A stretch of 64,000 nt of DNA from Cohnella rhizoplanae (lineage in GTDB: Bacteria > Bacillota > Bacilli > Paenibacillales > Paenibacillaceae): NCBI RefSeq assembly GCF_948329515.1, contig NZ_CAOJCN010000022.1, forward strand, positions 1-64,000, given 5' to 3'. Under the pieces are notes generated by a model. The model worked only from the letters and a program-made list of their open reading frames with translations, ran no database searches and was not told the DNA's origin. Both the position numbers and the translations under genes were made by a program. Position 1 is the first letter of the stretch. Every line of letters begins with the position of its first letter. Below are positions 51,111 through 58,593 of this stretch, piece by piece.

Positions 51111-51857
51111 TCAGATTTGAGCCATTCCGCCATCTACGAACAATTCGACGCCGTTCACATAACTGCTTTCCTCCGAGGCCAGGAACATCACGGCGCTCGC
51201 GATTTCCTCCGTCTGGCCCAGACGGCTTAGCGGAACGTTATCCTTAGCGGATTCAAGGACTTGGTTCAGGGCTTCGCCGAACAGATCGTCGTAAGCTGGC
51301 GTGTGGACCATGCCAGGGCTCAGTACATTGATGCGTATCCCGGTGCCCTTCAAGTCCATTATCCAGCTCCTAACCATCTGCCGGAGAGCTGCCTTGGTTC
51401 CTCCGTAAACGCTAAACCCTGCGTCGCCTATCGTGCCCGCCGTAGAGCCGGTCAAGATGATCGTGCCCGTTTGATTCGGAAACAGCGGCAATGCTTTTTG
51501 GATGGTGAACAAGGTACCCTTTACGTTCACGTCGAAGGTGGTGTCGTACTGCTTTTCCGTAATTTGTCCCAAGGGCAGAATGCTGCCCAATCCAGCGTTT
51601 GCAAATAGAATATCCAGCCGTCCTTTTTCTTGCTTTACCGTTTCATACAGTTTGTCCAGATCGTTTAGATTCGATATGTCGCCTTGTACGCCGGTAACCC
51701 GGTCACCGATCAATTTTACTGCCGCGTCCAGCTCGTTTTGTCTTCGGCCGGTTATGAAGACATGCGCCCCTTCCGCTACGAATCGTTGTGCCGTCGTGAG
51801 TCCGATACCGCTTGTTCCTCCGGTGACGACCGCTACCTTGCCTTCAAACTTTCCCAT
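51111..51857 (-). CDS. SDR-family oxidoreductase
   Basis: A 248-residue classical short-chain dehydrogenase. TGGTSGIGLTTA (12-23) is the cofactor loop, NAGLGS the NAG motif, and SVYGGTKAAL gives the intact YxxxK catalytic pair; the C-terminus is VDGGMAQI. Members use NAD(P) to oxidise or reduce sugars and alcohols; glucose 1-dehydrogenase-like sequences are the nearest general type. It is preceded by a Crp/Fnr-like palindrome and the Crp/Fnr regulator gene, so it is a probable target. Confidence 0.92.
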   Translation of the reverse strand: MGKFEGKVAVVTGGTSGIGLTTAQRFVAEGAHVFITGRRQNELDAAVKLIGDRVTGVQGDISNLNDLDKLYETVKQEKGRLDILFANAGLGSILPLGQITEKQYDTTFDVNVKGTLFTIQKALPLFPNQTGTIILTGSTAGTIGDAGFSVYGGTKAALRQMVRSWIMDLKGTGIRINVLSPGMVHTPAYDDLFGEALNQVLESAKDNVPLSRLGQTEEIASAVMFLASEESSYVNGVELFVDGGMAQI

Positions 51858-51974
51858 GTTATGATCCGCTCCCTTATCGTGTTTAATCGTTTTTGAATCT
51901 CTTTACGCGTTCCCCGGTTTTGCTTTTACCGAAGATTCACTTAGCAATCATAAGCCTAGATCCTTATTTCCTCA

Positions 51975-51988
51975 GTAATGTAGATTAC
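51975..51988. promoter_or_regulatory. Crp/Fnr-type palindrome upstream of the SDR gene
   Basis: GTAATGTAGATTAC, an inverted repeat of GTAAT/ATTAC, 12 of 14 bases equal to the site at 52843-52858. It lies about 120 bases before the SDR start and 46 bases after the regulator gene. Confidence 0.6.
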
Positions 51989-52033
51989 CTAAACAGGCTG
52001 CAACCTATAGGAAATTTATAACTATGATTTAAA

Positions 52034-52768
52034 TCAAGATAGCTCTTCCTTGGCTTTTTCGATATCAATCATGACCATTTTTCGCTTGGTAACGAGAATC
52101 CCCTCATTGGAGAGTTCCTGTAAAGTTAGGGATACCGCTTCTCTTGTAGCGCCGATCATGTTCGCCAATTCTTGATGAGTCAGCGGGATATCTATTTTCC
52201 GATATCCGTTTTCTTCCACGCTGAATTTTTTAGATAGTCGGTTTAAGAAGTAAAGCACTTTGCCTCGAAGATCTCTGAAGACCAGTTTTTCCGCTAATTC
52301 ATCCTGTTCTCGCAGCCTTCTACTCATTTCCGACAAAAATCGCAAAGACAGTTCCGAATGTTTTCTTAAAAGCTGTTCGAACTGTTCGGTCGGCATTGTA
52401 TAAATAATCGAATCTTCCATTGTTTCAACATAAGTTCCTCTTGTGCCTAGAGAAAACGTATCGACTTCGCCAAACATACCGCCTTCGCTAAGAATGCAAA
52501 CGGTATATTGTTTACCGGCTGAATTGGTTTTATAAAATCGAAGCTTACCGGCGATTACGAAAGACAAACCGCTCTTCTCGTTACCGGGCGTTTGAATAAT
52601 GGAGTTTTTCGGCAGCGTATGGACATGGGACCCGCTTGCCAACTGTTCGATATCATGAAGAGTCTGCGATGGAAGCGATTCGAATATCTTGATTTGAGAC
52701 AATACGGATAATTTGTTTATGTCCTGTTCCATTTTTTCGTTTACTCTCCTGTCGAGGATACTTGGCAT
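52034..52768 (-). CDS. Crp/Fnr-family transcriptional regulator
   Basis: A 244-residue regulator. The cyclic-nucleotide-binding-like beta domain is at about 25-140 (GLSFVIAGKLRFYKT, GGMFGEVDTFS), then a long dimer helix, and a winged helix-turn-helix at about 185-225 (LTHQELANMIGATREAVSLTL). There is no Fnr cysteine cluster at the N-terminus. ATG at 52768 has no good ribosome binding site; ATG at 52732 with AGGAG about 13 bases before it is an alternative. Two palindromic sites flank the gene, suggesting control of itself and the SDR gene. Confidence 0.9.
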   Translation of the reverse strand: MPSILDRRVNEKMEQDINKLSVLSQIKIFESLPSQTLHDIEQLASGSHVHTLPKNSIIQTPGNEKSGLSFVIAGKLRFYKTNSAGKQYTVCILSEGGMFGEVDTFSLGTRGTYVETMEDSIIYTMPTEQFEQLLRKHSELSLRFLSEMSRRLREQDELAEKLVFRDLRGKVLYFLNRLSKKFSVEENGYRKIDIPLTHQELANMIGATREAVSLTLQELSNEGILVTKRKMVMIDIEKAKEELS

Positions 52769-52842
52769 ATCATAGATCTGATTTGTAGGATTGACTGCAG
52801 CGGATTGTTACATTCATCATAAACCACCAACATCTCCTCATC

Positions 52843-52858
52843 TGTAATCCAGATTACA
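52843..52858. promoter_or_regulatory. Crp/Fnr-type palindrome upstream of the regulator gene
   Basis: TGTAATCCAGATTACA, a perfect 7-base inverted repeat around two central bases. Spacing resembles Crp/Fnr operators. It lies 75 bases before the regulator start. Confidence 0.65.
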
Positions 52859-52885
52859 ATCGTTCTCCGTTAGAATTGAATTGAA

Positions 52886-52928
52886 AAAAAGCGATTGAAC
52901 AGGAAGGCTTCCTGCTCAATCGCTTTTT
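52886..52928 (-). terminator. Intrinsic terminator of the AHSA1-DUF1801 operon
   Basis: AAAAAGCGATTGA pairs with TCAATCGCTTTTT and CAGGAAG with CTTCCTG inside, leaving a one-base loop apart from internal mismatches. It is 11 bases beyond the AHSA1 stop. Confidence 0.85.
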
Positions 52929-52938
52929 CGTTTTGAAC

Positions 52939-53439
52939 CTACTGCTGACGAGCCAGGTAATAGGCAAGTTGCTCGAACGTGCCGTCGAACCCATGCGCAA
53001 CCATCGGTGCCATCGCGTCGAATGCCGACTGTTCATCCGTAGAGGCATTGAGCGGTCCGCCTTGCAGCGTCAGAACCGTCGTTCCCTCGTGCTCTTCGAG
53101 CGTTAGAATATTCAGTATCTCAAGCGGCCAGTTCGGATTGAAGGGTGCGCGAACGGTGTTGCCGTCTTCATCGGAAAAGGATTGGACCCATACCAGCTTC
53201 TCCGGCGCTTGCACTTCCCGGTACGCGAACTTGCCCCACATGGCGAGTTGTCCGTCCGGAGACTTCTGACAGCCGAGGAACAGGCCGCCCGGACGGACGT
53301 CCATCTTTTTCACTTCAAGCGAGAACCCCTTGGGTCCCCACCAATTGCCAAAATGCAACGGATCCGTCCATACCTTAAATACCAGTTCACGTGGGGCTTT
53401 AAATTCGCGCTTTAATAAAAGTCCCTGGGGGGAGCTCAT
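52939..53439 (-). CDS. SRPBCC (AHSA1-like) protein
   Basis: A 166-residue protein of the activator-of-Hsp90-homology / polyketide cyclase fold. The opening FKAPRELVFKVWTDPLHFGNWWGPKGF and the C-terminal helix WPLEILNILTLEEHEGTTVLTLQGGP (both split here) are diagnostic. Members bind small hydrophobic ligands; no enzyme activity can be inferred. It starts 33 bases after the DUF1801 gene, and both share one promoter and terminator. Confidence 0.9.
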   Translation of the reverse strand: MSSPQGLLLKREFKAPRELVFKVWTDPLHFGNWWGPKGFSLEVKKMDVRPGGLFLGCQKSPDGQLAMWGKFAYREVQAPEKLVWVQSFSDEDGNTVRAPFNPNWPLEILNILTLEEHEGTTVLTLQGGPLNASTDEQSAFDAMAPMVAHGFDGTFEQLAYYLARQQ

Positions 53440-53472
53440 TAAATTTCCTCCTTAGCATGTAAATAAATGAGA

Positions 53473-53808
53473 TTACAGCGTGCTGGAAGCTTGCTTTAGA
53501 AGGTCTGACAGCAGCGCAAGATCCGGCGTGTCCCCTTCCCGTAATTTAATCCACTTCCGTTCGGCTGGCCCTTCGAATCCCTTCGGAAAGTCGATGCCGT
53601 TTGCATTCATGATCATGAACGCGATAGCGTCCTTTGAAGGGGAAATAACCGCGGCATAATGACCGTTTTTCAAAAAATGCGGTTTCTTGTACTGAATGCG
53701 TTCTTCGGCTTCCGGGATCGTACCATGGACCATGTCGCGTAGGGCAGAACCAAGTCCTCCCTGCCATACCGGCAGATTTTCGATGTAAGCCGTAACTTCC
53801 TGATTCAC
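53473..53808 (-). CDS. DUF1801-domain protein
   Basis: A 111-residue protein of the YdhG/DUF1801 type: YKKPHFLKNGHYAAVIS and FMIMNANGIDFPKGFEG are characteristic. The fold is a small alpha/beta protein of unknown function, often encoded beside AHSA1-like genes as here. First gene of a two-gene operon; GGAGGGGAAAT lies before ATG. Confidence 0.85.
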   Translation of the reverse strand: MNQEVTAYIENLPVWQGGLGSALRDMVHGTIPEAEERIQYKKPHFLKNGHYAAVISPSKDAIAFMIMNANGIDFPKGFEGPAERKWIKLREGDTPDLALLSDLLKQASSTL

Positions 53809-53850
53809 TTTATTTCCCCTCCTATTTGGAAAATCACTGCTTGTGGATTA

Positions 53851-53880
53851 AATATACTACTTACGGAATATTCCCGTCAA
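53851..53880 (-). promoter_or_regulatory. Sigma-A-type promoter with palindrome in spacer
   Basis: Minus strand: -35 TTGACG (53880-53875), 18-base spacer, -10 TATATT (53856-53851). The spacer holds GGAATATTCC (53864-53873), a perfect 10-bp inverted repeat and possible repressor site. No regulator gene sits next to it. Confidence 0.65.
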
Positions 53881-53899
53881 GGTATATATAAATTTTTCC

Positions 53900-54175
53900 T
53901 TTTTAGACCGGTTCCAGCTCGATAACATCTACCGGATAGACGGCGCAATGTCCCGTTCCGAGTTCGAGCGATATGCCGGTCCGGGAACCGCATTGGCAGT
54001 CGGCAGCCCCGCTGAAGTGGTTGAGAAGATTCTCCATCAGCATGAATTATTTAAGCACGATCGATTCATGATGCAATTGGATATCGGCGGAATGCCTTTC
54101 AGCCAGGTCGCTAAAACCATTGACTTACTAGCGTGGATAGTAGCGCCGGTCGTACGGCGCGAACTTAAGCGCTGA
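53900..54175 (+). pseudogene. C-terminal remnant of an LLM-class flavin-dependent oxidoreductase
   Basis: The plus strand encodes the last ~85 residues of a luciferase-like monooxygenase: YAGPGTALAVGSPAEVVEKI (a cofactor-domain segment), FMMQLDIGGMPFSQV and IVAPVVRRELKR. The frame begins near 53900 (DRFQLDNIYRIDG) with no start codon or ribosome binding site, and the normal ~250-residue front part is absent. The short ATG at 53948 is unlikely to be a real start. It may mark a deletion junction. Confidence 0.7.
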
Positions 54176-54265
54176 TTACGCAGAATAGGAGAAAGCAGGC
54201 AGGCGGCCCGAGTTTATCGGCCCCTCTCTCCGTTCGTTCTCCAAGCGGTATCCGGCAAATCGCGG

Positions 54266-55384
54266 TTACTTCGGTTCGGCGTCGGTCAGGTTAGCGTGCA
54301 TACCTTTCCTGCGGAAAAGAGAAACGACGAGGAGAAGCAAAGGCACGACAAGGAGAAACGGAACGGAATACAAAGGCCAGACGGTCTTTACGAATTCGAC
54401 GACATCCAACTGGCTGGGATGCAGAAATGTCGAGAACAGCAAAATCAACAAGCCGACCGGCAACAAGTATACCCGGTGGTCCTTGCTCCGTATCGTCTGG
54501 GCGAAGGCGACCGATGTCGTCAAGAGGCAAACGGACAGCTTCGTAAATTCATTGAATATCCAAACGGTAAATACAAGCGGCTCGATCCTTTCGAAAAAGT
54601 CGCCTACCGAGATGTACATAAAGGAAGTATAACTCGGAAACAATTGCTCGCCCGCGATCTCCCCCAGCACGAAAATATTGACGAAACACGTAACAAGGAG
54701 AAGCCCGCCGCTAGCTCCGATGGCGCCGAGAACGGTACGTCCGACGAATTTCGTCCGGTTCACATAAGGAATAAGCATGGCGAATACGATCGTTTCTCCC
54801 AGCGGGACGGTAGCGATCTGTCCGGCTCCGAGCAGGATGGCGTGCCAGCCGTTGTCGAGGACCGGAAACAGATTATAGGGCTCCATATTCGGAATCAATA
54901 AAACGCAGCCTATAAACGTGGAGACGAAAATGAACAGGAGGATAATAAGCGAGCACCGGCTTATCACCTCAATGCCTTTGGTTGCGGTCCATACCGTAAG
55001 CACGACCATGACGATCCCCAGGACGACGGTCGGCGTTCGAGGCAACAGCACCGCAGAGGTCATATCCGTGAAATTTCGAAGCACGTAGCTGCCAAGATAA
55101 AATGCGTACCAGGCATATAACAGGCCGACGAGCTTGCCGATCCAGGAGCCAAGTATAAGGTGGGCGATTTCCACCAACGATTTTTTCGGATAGCGACGAC
55201 AAAGATAAGCGTAAAGCCCATTGATTCCGAGTCCCGCAAACGTTCCGATCAAGACGGATATCCAAGAATCGTGCCCGGCCGCGTAACCGACCGGAAGCGT
55301 GAGCAAGCTGCCCACGACGAAAACGAGCATGAGGGCAAATAACTCCAAGTTCGAGATCCGGTCGTTGCGTCCGTAACTTCTCAT
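54266..55384 (-). CDS. Spore germination receptor B subunit (GerAB/GerB-like permease)
   Basis: A 372-residue integral membrane protein with about ten hydrophobic helices, of the endospore permease family, an APC-type fold. Typical segments: LFALMLVFVVGSLLTLPVGY and VGRTVLGAIGASGGLLLVTCFV (read in parts). It is the subunit that binds the germinant (amino acid or sugar) and lies in the inner spore membrane. The start at ATG 55384 follows GGAGGAGAGGG; an earlier ATG at 55405 directly abuts the small upstream gene's stop. It is the last gene of the operon. Confidence 0.92.
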   Translation of the reverse strand: MRSYGRNDRISNLELFALMLVFVVGSLLTLPVGYAAGHDSWISVLIGTFAGLGINGLYAYLCRRYPKKSLVEIAHLILGSWIGKLVGLLYAWYAFYLGSYVLRNFTDMTSAVLLPRTPTVVLGIVMVVLTVWTATKGIEVISRCSLIILLFIFVSTFIGCVLLIPNMEPYNLFPVLDNGWHAILLGAGQIATVPLGETIVFAMLIPYVNRTKFVGRTVLGAIGASGGLLLVTCFVNIFVLGEIAGEQLFPSYTSFMYISVGDFFERIEPLVFTVWIFNEFTKLSVCLLTTSVAFAQTIRSKDHRVYLLPVGLLILLFSTFLHPSQLDVVEFVKTVWPLYSVPFLLVVPLLLLVVSLFRRKGMHANLTDAEPK

Positions 55385-55405
55385 GAGCCCTCTCCTCCGG
55401 TTCAT

Positions 55406-55612
55406 TTAGAACATCATCCATTTTCTAATGAATAACGACGGACTAGGTACGGGAACCTTCAAGACCAGCAGAAAACCGATAGCGGCAATTGCCGCATACA
55501 TCATCGTAACGAATAAAAAATCCTGTACATTCGCCTTCGTCTTCATGCGACGCAGCTGGATCGTTGCGATGATGCCTATGCCCAGCGCATATATCAGCCC
55601 TATGATCATCAT
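55406..55612 (-). CDS. Small two-helix membrane protein, probable germinant receptor D subunit
   Basis: A 68-residue protein with two hydrophobic helices (MMIIGLIYALGIGIIATIQL, and about residues 33-52, FVTMMYAAIAAIGFLLVLKV). It overlaps the C-subunit gene by four bases (ATGA), and its stop codon directly abuts an ATG of the B-subunit gene. Small two-helix D subunits are known in some Bacillus ger operons, where they tune the receptor; a similar role is inferred from size, topology and position. Confidence 0.75.
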   Translation of the reverse strand: MMIIGLIYALGIGIIATIQLRRMKTKANVQDFLFVTMMYAAIAAIGFLLVLKVPVPSPSLFIRKWMMF

Positions 55613-56805
55613 TTCGCCTCGGTTCTGTCTTGCGTCAATGACCGCGTAACGATTCCGGTCCTGCGGAGTTTAATACTGGCCTTTACGGAAACTTCGGCGT
55701 CAGAGAACGCCCTGTCCCAGTCTCCTCGTACTTTTTTCCATGCGTTGGGTTGAAAACGGTGAAGCTTTAAGCCGATTCCGAAAATATCCGCTTTCCATTC
55801 GGCTTGCGCTTTCTTCACCGTACGCAGCGCTTGTCCGGCAATCGCTTCCTCAAGCTCCCTTTCGATGGCGGAGACGGTCTTCGGATCGTTCATATCCATA
55901 CTTACGTTTGCTTCGTTGAGGACGCCCGTGCCGTTAAGTTCGATGCGTACGATGACTTTGCCGGCGGATATTGCCGTTACGATACGGCTGCTCGTATTGT
56001 GCAGCACCGCGCCGACGTTTCCTCCCGCGCGGAGCAATTTTTCCGCGACGATCGTTCGATCGAGCTTATTATTGATCCATTTCATGCTCCTCGTTTCGGT
56101 TTCGTTCAAATAACCGACAAGCCGGTAGTCTTTAAAGACGGCGGTCGAAGACAGCGAGTTTAATTGAATGAGGTTCTTCTCTTCCTCCGGCGAATCGGTT
56201 GATGATAGCAACTCGATCGCTCCCATGACCGGGACGATCCCTTCGTTGGCTTGAGTCATAAGAAAATCACGGAAGGTAACCGATGTGCCCGTCCCGGAAC
56301 GTTCTAACTCGCGGACGTCCTCCGTCGGAATGCGTTCTAGCGGGTGATCGTTCAGGAGCAGCTTCGCAGCTTCTCCGCCCTTGGCGACGATTAAGTACGT
56401 TCTTAACCGGCTGCCAGGATCTCTTGAGTAATAATCCAAAATGTCTTTAATTCCGCTCCTTGCAAACTTCTCTCCGATAATTACGACTCTGCGGTGCCCT
56501 TTGAAAAAATGCCGGGACATCTTCATTTCGGTTTTTCTTTCCGCATCGTGAATGTTGAACCCCGTGGAGGATACGACATAATACGTTTTTCCAAGAATGC
56601 CTCCCGTCGATGTCTTTCCGCCTTCCCCGCCGCCGGCACCAGCGGATATGGGGATTTGGATGGATACCTTTAGCTCCCCTTTGTCCGTCCTATCCAGCGC
56701 CGTTGCCATAAAAAACGCAATATCGTTCATTTCGACCCGATCCCAGCATCCGCCGAGAAGCGGGACGATGAAGAGAACCCAGAGCAATCGGATGGCGGTC
56801 TTCAA
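55609..56805 (-). CDS. Spore germination receptor C subunit (Ger(x)C lipoprotein)
   Basis: A 398-residue lipoprotein: lipobox LGGC with Cys20, then a mature domain with typical Ger(x)C motifs (WDRVEMNDIAFFMATALD, GFNIHDAERKTEMKMSRHFF, read in parts). It sits on the outer surface of the inner spore membrane and is needed for receptor assembly. Overlaps the preceding gene by four bases (ATGA). Length and motifs equal the family norm. Confidence 0.93.
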   Translation of the reverse strand: MKTAIRLLWVLFIVPLLGGCWDRVEMNDIAFFMATALDRTDKGELKVSIQIPISAGAGGGEGGKTSTGGILGKTYYVVSSTGFNIHDAERKTEMKMSRHFFKGHRRVVIIGEKFARSGIKDILDYYSRDPGSRLRTYLIVAKGGEAAKLLLNDHPLERIPTEDVRELERSGTGTSVTFRDFLMTQANEGIVPVMGAIELLSSTDSPEEEKNLIQLNSLSSTAVFKDYRLVGYLNETETRSMKWINNKLDRTIVAEKLLRAGGNVGAVLHNTSSRIVTAISAGKVIVRIELNGTGVLNEANVSMDMNDPKTVSAIERELEEAIAGQALRTVKKAQAEWKADIFGIGLKLHRFQPNAWKKVRGDWDRAFSDAEVSVKASIKLRRTGIVTRSLTQDRTEAK

Positions 56806-58352
56806 TTCTTCCCAGTCCCTTTCGATCGTGGACCGACTGAATGCGGCCTAAGGTAAAGCGTCCATATCGGAGCGCGGAATAAAGCGTCTTTAAGACCTTT
56901 CAGGCTTACGGGCGCCATCGGAAACAAGTAAGGCACGCCGAAGGATTTCAGTTCGCAGAGATGAACCAAAATAGCGAGCAAGCCGATCGACACCCCGTAG
57001 AGCCCGAAAACGCCGGCTAGCAAGATTAACGGGAAACGAAGTATTCGGAAGGCAAGCGAAAAATTATAGCGGGGGATCGTGAAGGATGCGATTCCCGTCA
57101 GGGAAACTACAATGACCATAGGCGCCGATACGATGCCCGCTTGGACGGCCGCCTGACCGACGACCAATCCTCCGACGATGCTGACGGCTTGACCGACTTG
57201 CTTAGGCAATCTCACGCCCGCTTCCCTTAAGCCTTCGAACGTAACTTCCATGATCAGTGCCTCCACCAGCGCCGGAAAGGGAACCCCTTCCCGCGCCGCA
57301 GCGATGCTCAGCAACAGATTCGTCGGGATCATTTGTTGATGAAAGGTCGTGAGTGCGACGTAAAGCGAAGGCAGCAGCAACGCGATCATGGAGAACAAAA
57401 AGCGGACCATTCGTATTAAATTCGCATAGACGACTCGCTCGTAATAATCCTCGCCCGCCTGCAAAAATCCCCAGAAGGTCATCGGCGCGCTTAAGACGAA
57501 CGGGGAACCGTCCGTTAAGATCGCGACTTGTCCTTGCAATAAGGCGGATACGACATAATCGGGTCGTTCGGTCACGAGAAACTGCGGAAACGGCGAGAAA
57601 GGCTTCTCTTCGATGAATTGCTCGATGATTCCCGACTCCAGTATGGCTTCGGCTTGCATGGCTTCGATTCTGGATTTGATTTCCCGCAGGACGCGTTCGT
57701 TCTCAAGACCTTTAATATAAGCGATAACCATACCCGTCCGGCTGATCTCGCCAACCGTCAACGCGTCGAATTTCAAACGGGACGAACGGATTTTTCTGCG
57801 AATCAGGCTCGTATTGGTGCTCAATATTTCCGTGAAGGAATCGCGTGACCCGCGAACCGTGTTTTCTGTTGAAGGCTGCTCTACCGACCGGACGCTTCCT
57901 CCCGGCACGCTTACCGCGATCGATTCCGAGTATCCGTCCACGCACAGGAGCACGAGGCCCTTCAAGACCTCTTGCTCGATCTCATGAATTCGCGATATCC
58001 GCTTGACATGTCCGTTCGCGATTAAGCTCTTTTGGAGGAACGAGATGAATTCCGTATTATCGGTTGTCGTTGAAAAGGAAGAGTCGCTTGACGACATTAA
58101 AGGGCTTAAGATCGTTTCTTTCAGTTGCTTCTCGTCGACGAGTCCTTCGATGTAAATGAGCAGCGCATCGACTTCTCCGCCTATGCTGAACGTTCGAAAG
58201 ACGACGTCGGAGCTATCGCTGAATATTTCTTGGAGCCGGATCTCCAGTTCCGCTAAAGACGATGACTGTTGTTCTGAATCTGATGGCGTCGGATTCGATC
58301 TCTCCACGTACACGCTCATCGATTTTCCAGATGCAAGCAGCTTCTTAAACAT
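56802..58352 (-). CDS. Spore germination receptor A subunit (GerAA-like)
   Basis: A 516-residue protein, first gene of the germinant receptor operon. The soluble N-terminal half (about 1-240) has the GerA domain pattern (GEVDALLIYIEGLVDEKQL, SFTEILSTNTSLIRRKIRS, in parts). The C-terminal half has about five membrane helices (MIALLLPSLYVAL, VGQAVSIVGGLVVGQAAV, GVFGLYGVSIGLLAILVHL, in parts) ending in PMAPVSLKGLKD. GGTAGGATG precedes ATG. Expression is expected in the forespore under sigma-G; no clear sigma-G promoter was recognised. Confidence 0.93.
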   Translation of the reverse strand: MFKKLLASGKSMSVYVERSNPTPSDSEQQSSSLAELEIRLQEIFSDSSDVVFRTFSIGGEVDALLIYIEGLVDEKQLKETILSPLMSSSDSSFSTTTDNTEFISFLQKSLIANGHVKRISRIHEIEQEVLKGLVLLCVDGYSESIAVSVPGGSVRSVEQPSTENTVRGSRDSFTEILSTNTSLIRRKIRSSRLKFDALTVGEISRTGMVIAYIKGLENERVLREIKSRIEAMQAEAILESGIIEQFIEEKPFSPFPQFLVTERPDYVVSALLQGQVAILTDGSPFVLSAPMTFWGFLQAGEDYYERVVYANLIRMVRFLFSMIALLLPSLYVALTTFHQQMIPTNLLLSIAAAREGVPFPALVEALIMEVTFEGLREAGVRLPKQVGQAVSIVGGLVVGQAAVQAGIVSAPMVIVVSLTGIASFTIPRYNFSLAFRILRFPLILLAGVFGLYGVSIGLLAILVHLCELKSFGVPYLFPMAPVSLKGLKDALFRAPIWTLYLRPHSVGPRSKGTGKN

Positions 58353-58451
58353 CGCATCCTACCTCTTTATTTTCTCATTCGGATTCGCAGCGTAGTTTCC
58401 ACAACATCGACCCTTTTTATGTAAAGAATGGACGGCGACGAAACAAAAAGA

Positions 58452-58491
58452 CACTTTCACCGGCGGTCTAAATTGACCGACAATGAAAGTG
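58452..58491 (-). terminator. Intrinsic terminator of the PL11 gene
   Basis: CACTTTCA pairs with TGAAAGTG; CGGTC and GACCG pair inside. The minus strand continues TCTTTTTGTTTC. It lies about 100 bases after the PL11 stop and upstream of the ger operon. Confidence 0.8.
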
Positions 58492-58593
58492 GCGGATGAG
58501 GCTTGGAACTTATCTTATTCTTTCACCTGCATCGCTTGCTTCAGCCTGCCTTGTCGGCCAGCCTCAAGATGGGCTTTACGATGCCAGGTCCCG

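Noticed and set aside
54176..54265. Terminator of the ger operon
   Set aside because: Only an imperfect GC-rich stem at 54200-54225 without T-run was found.
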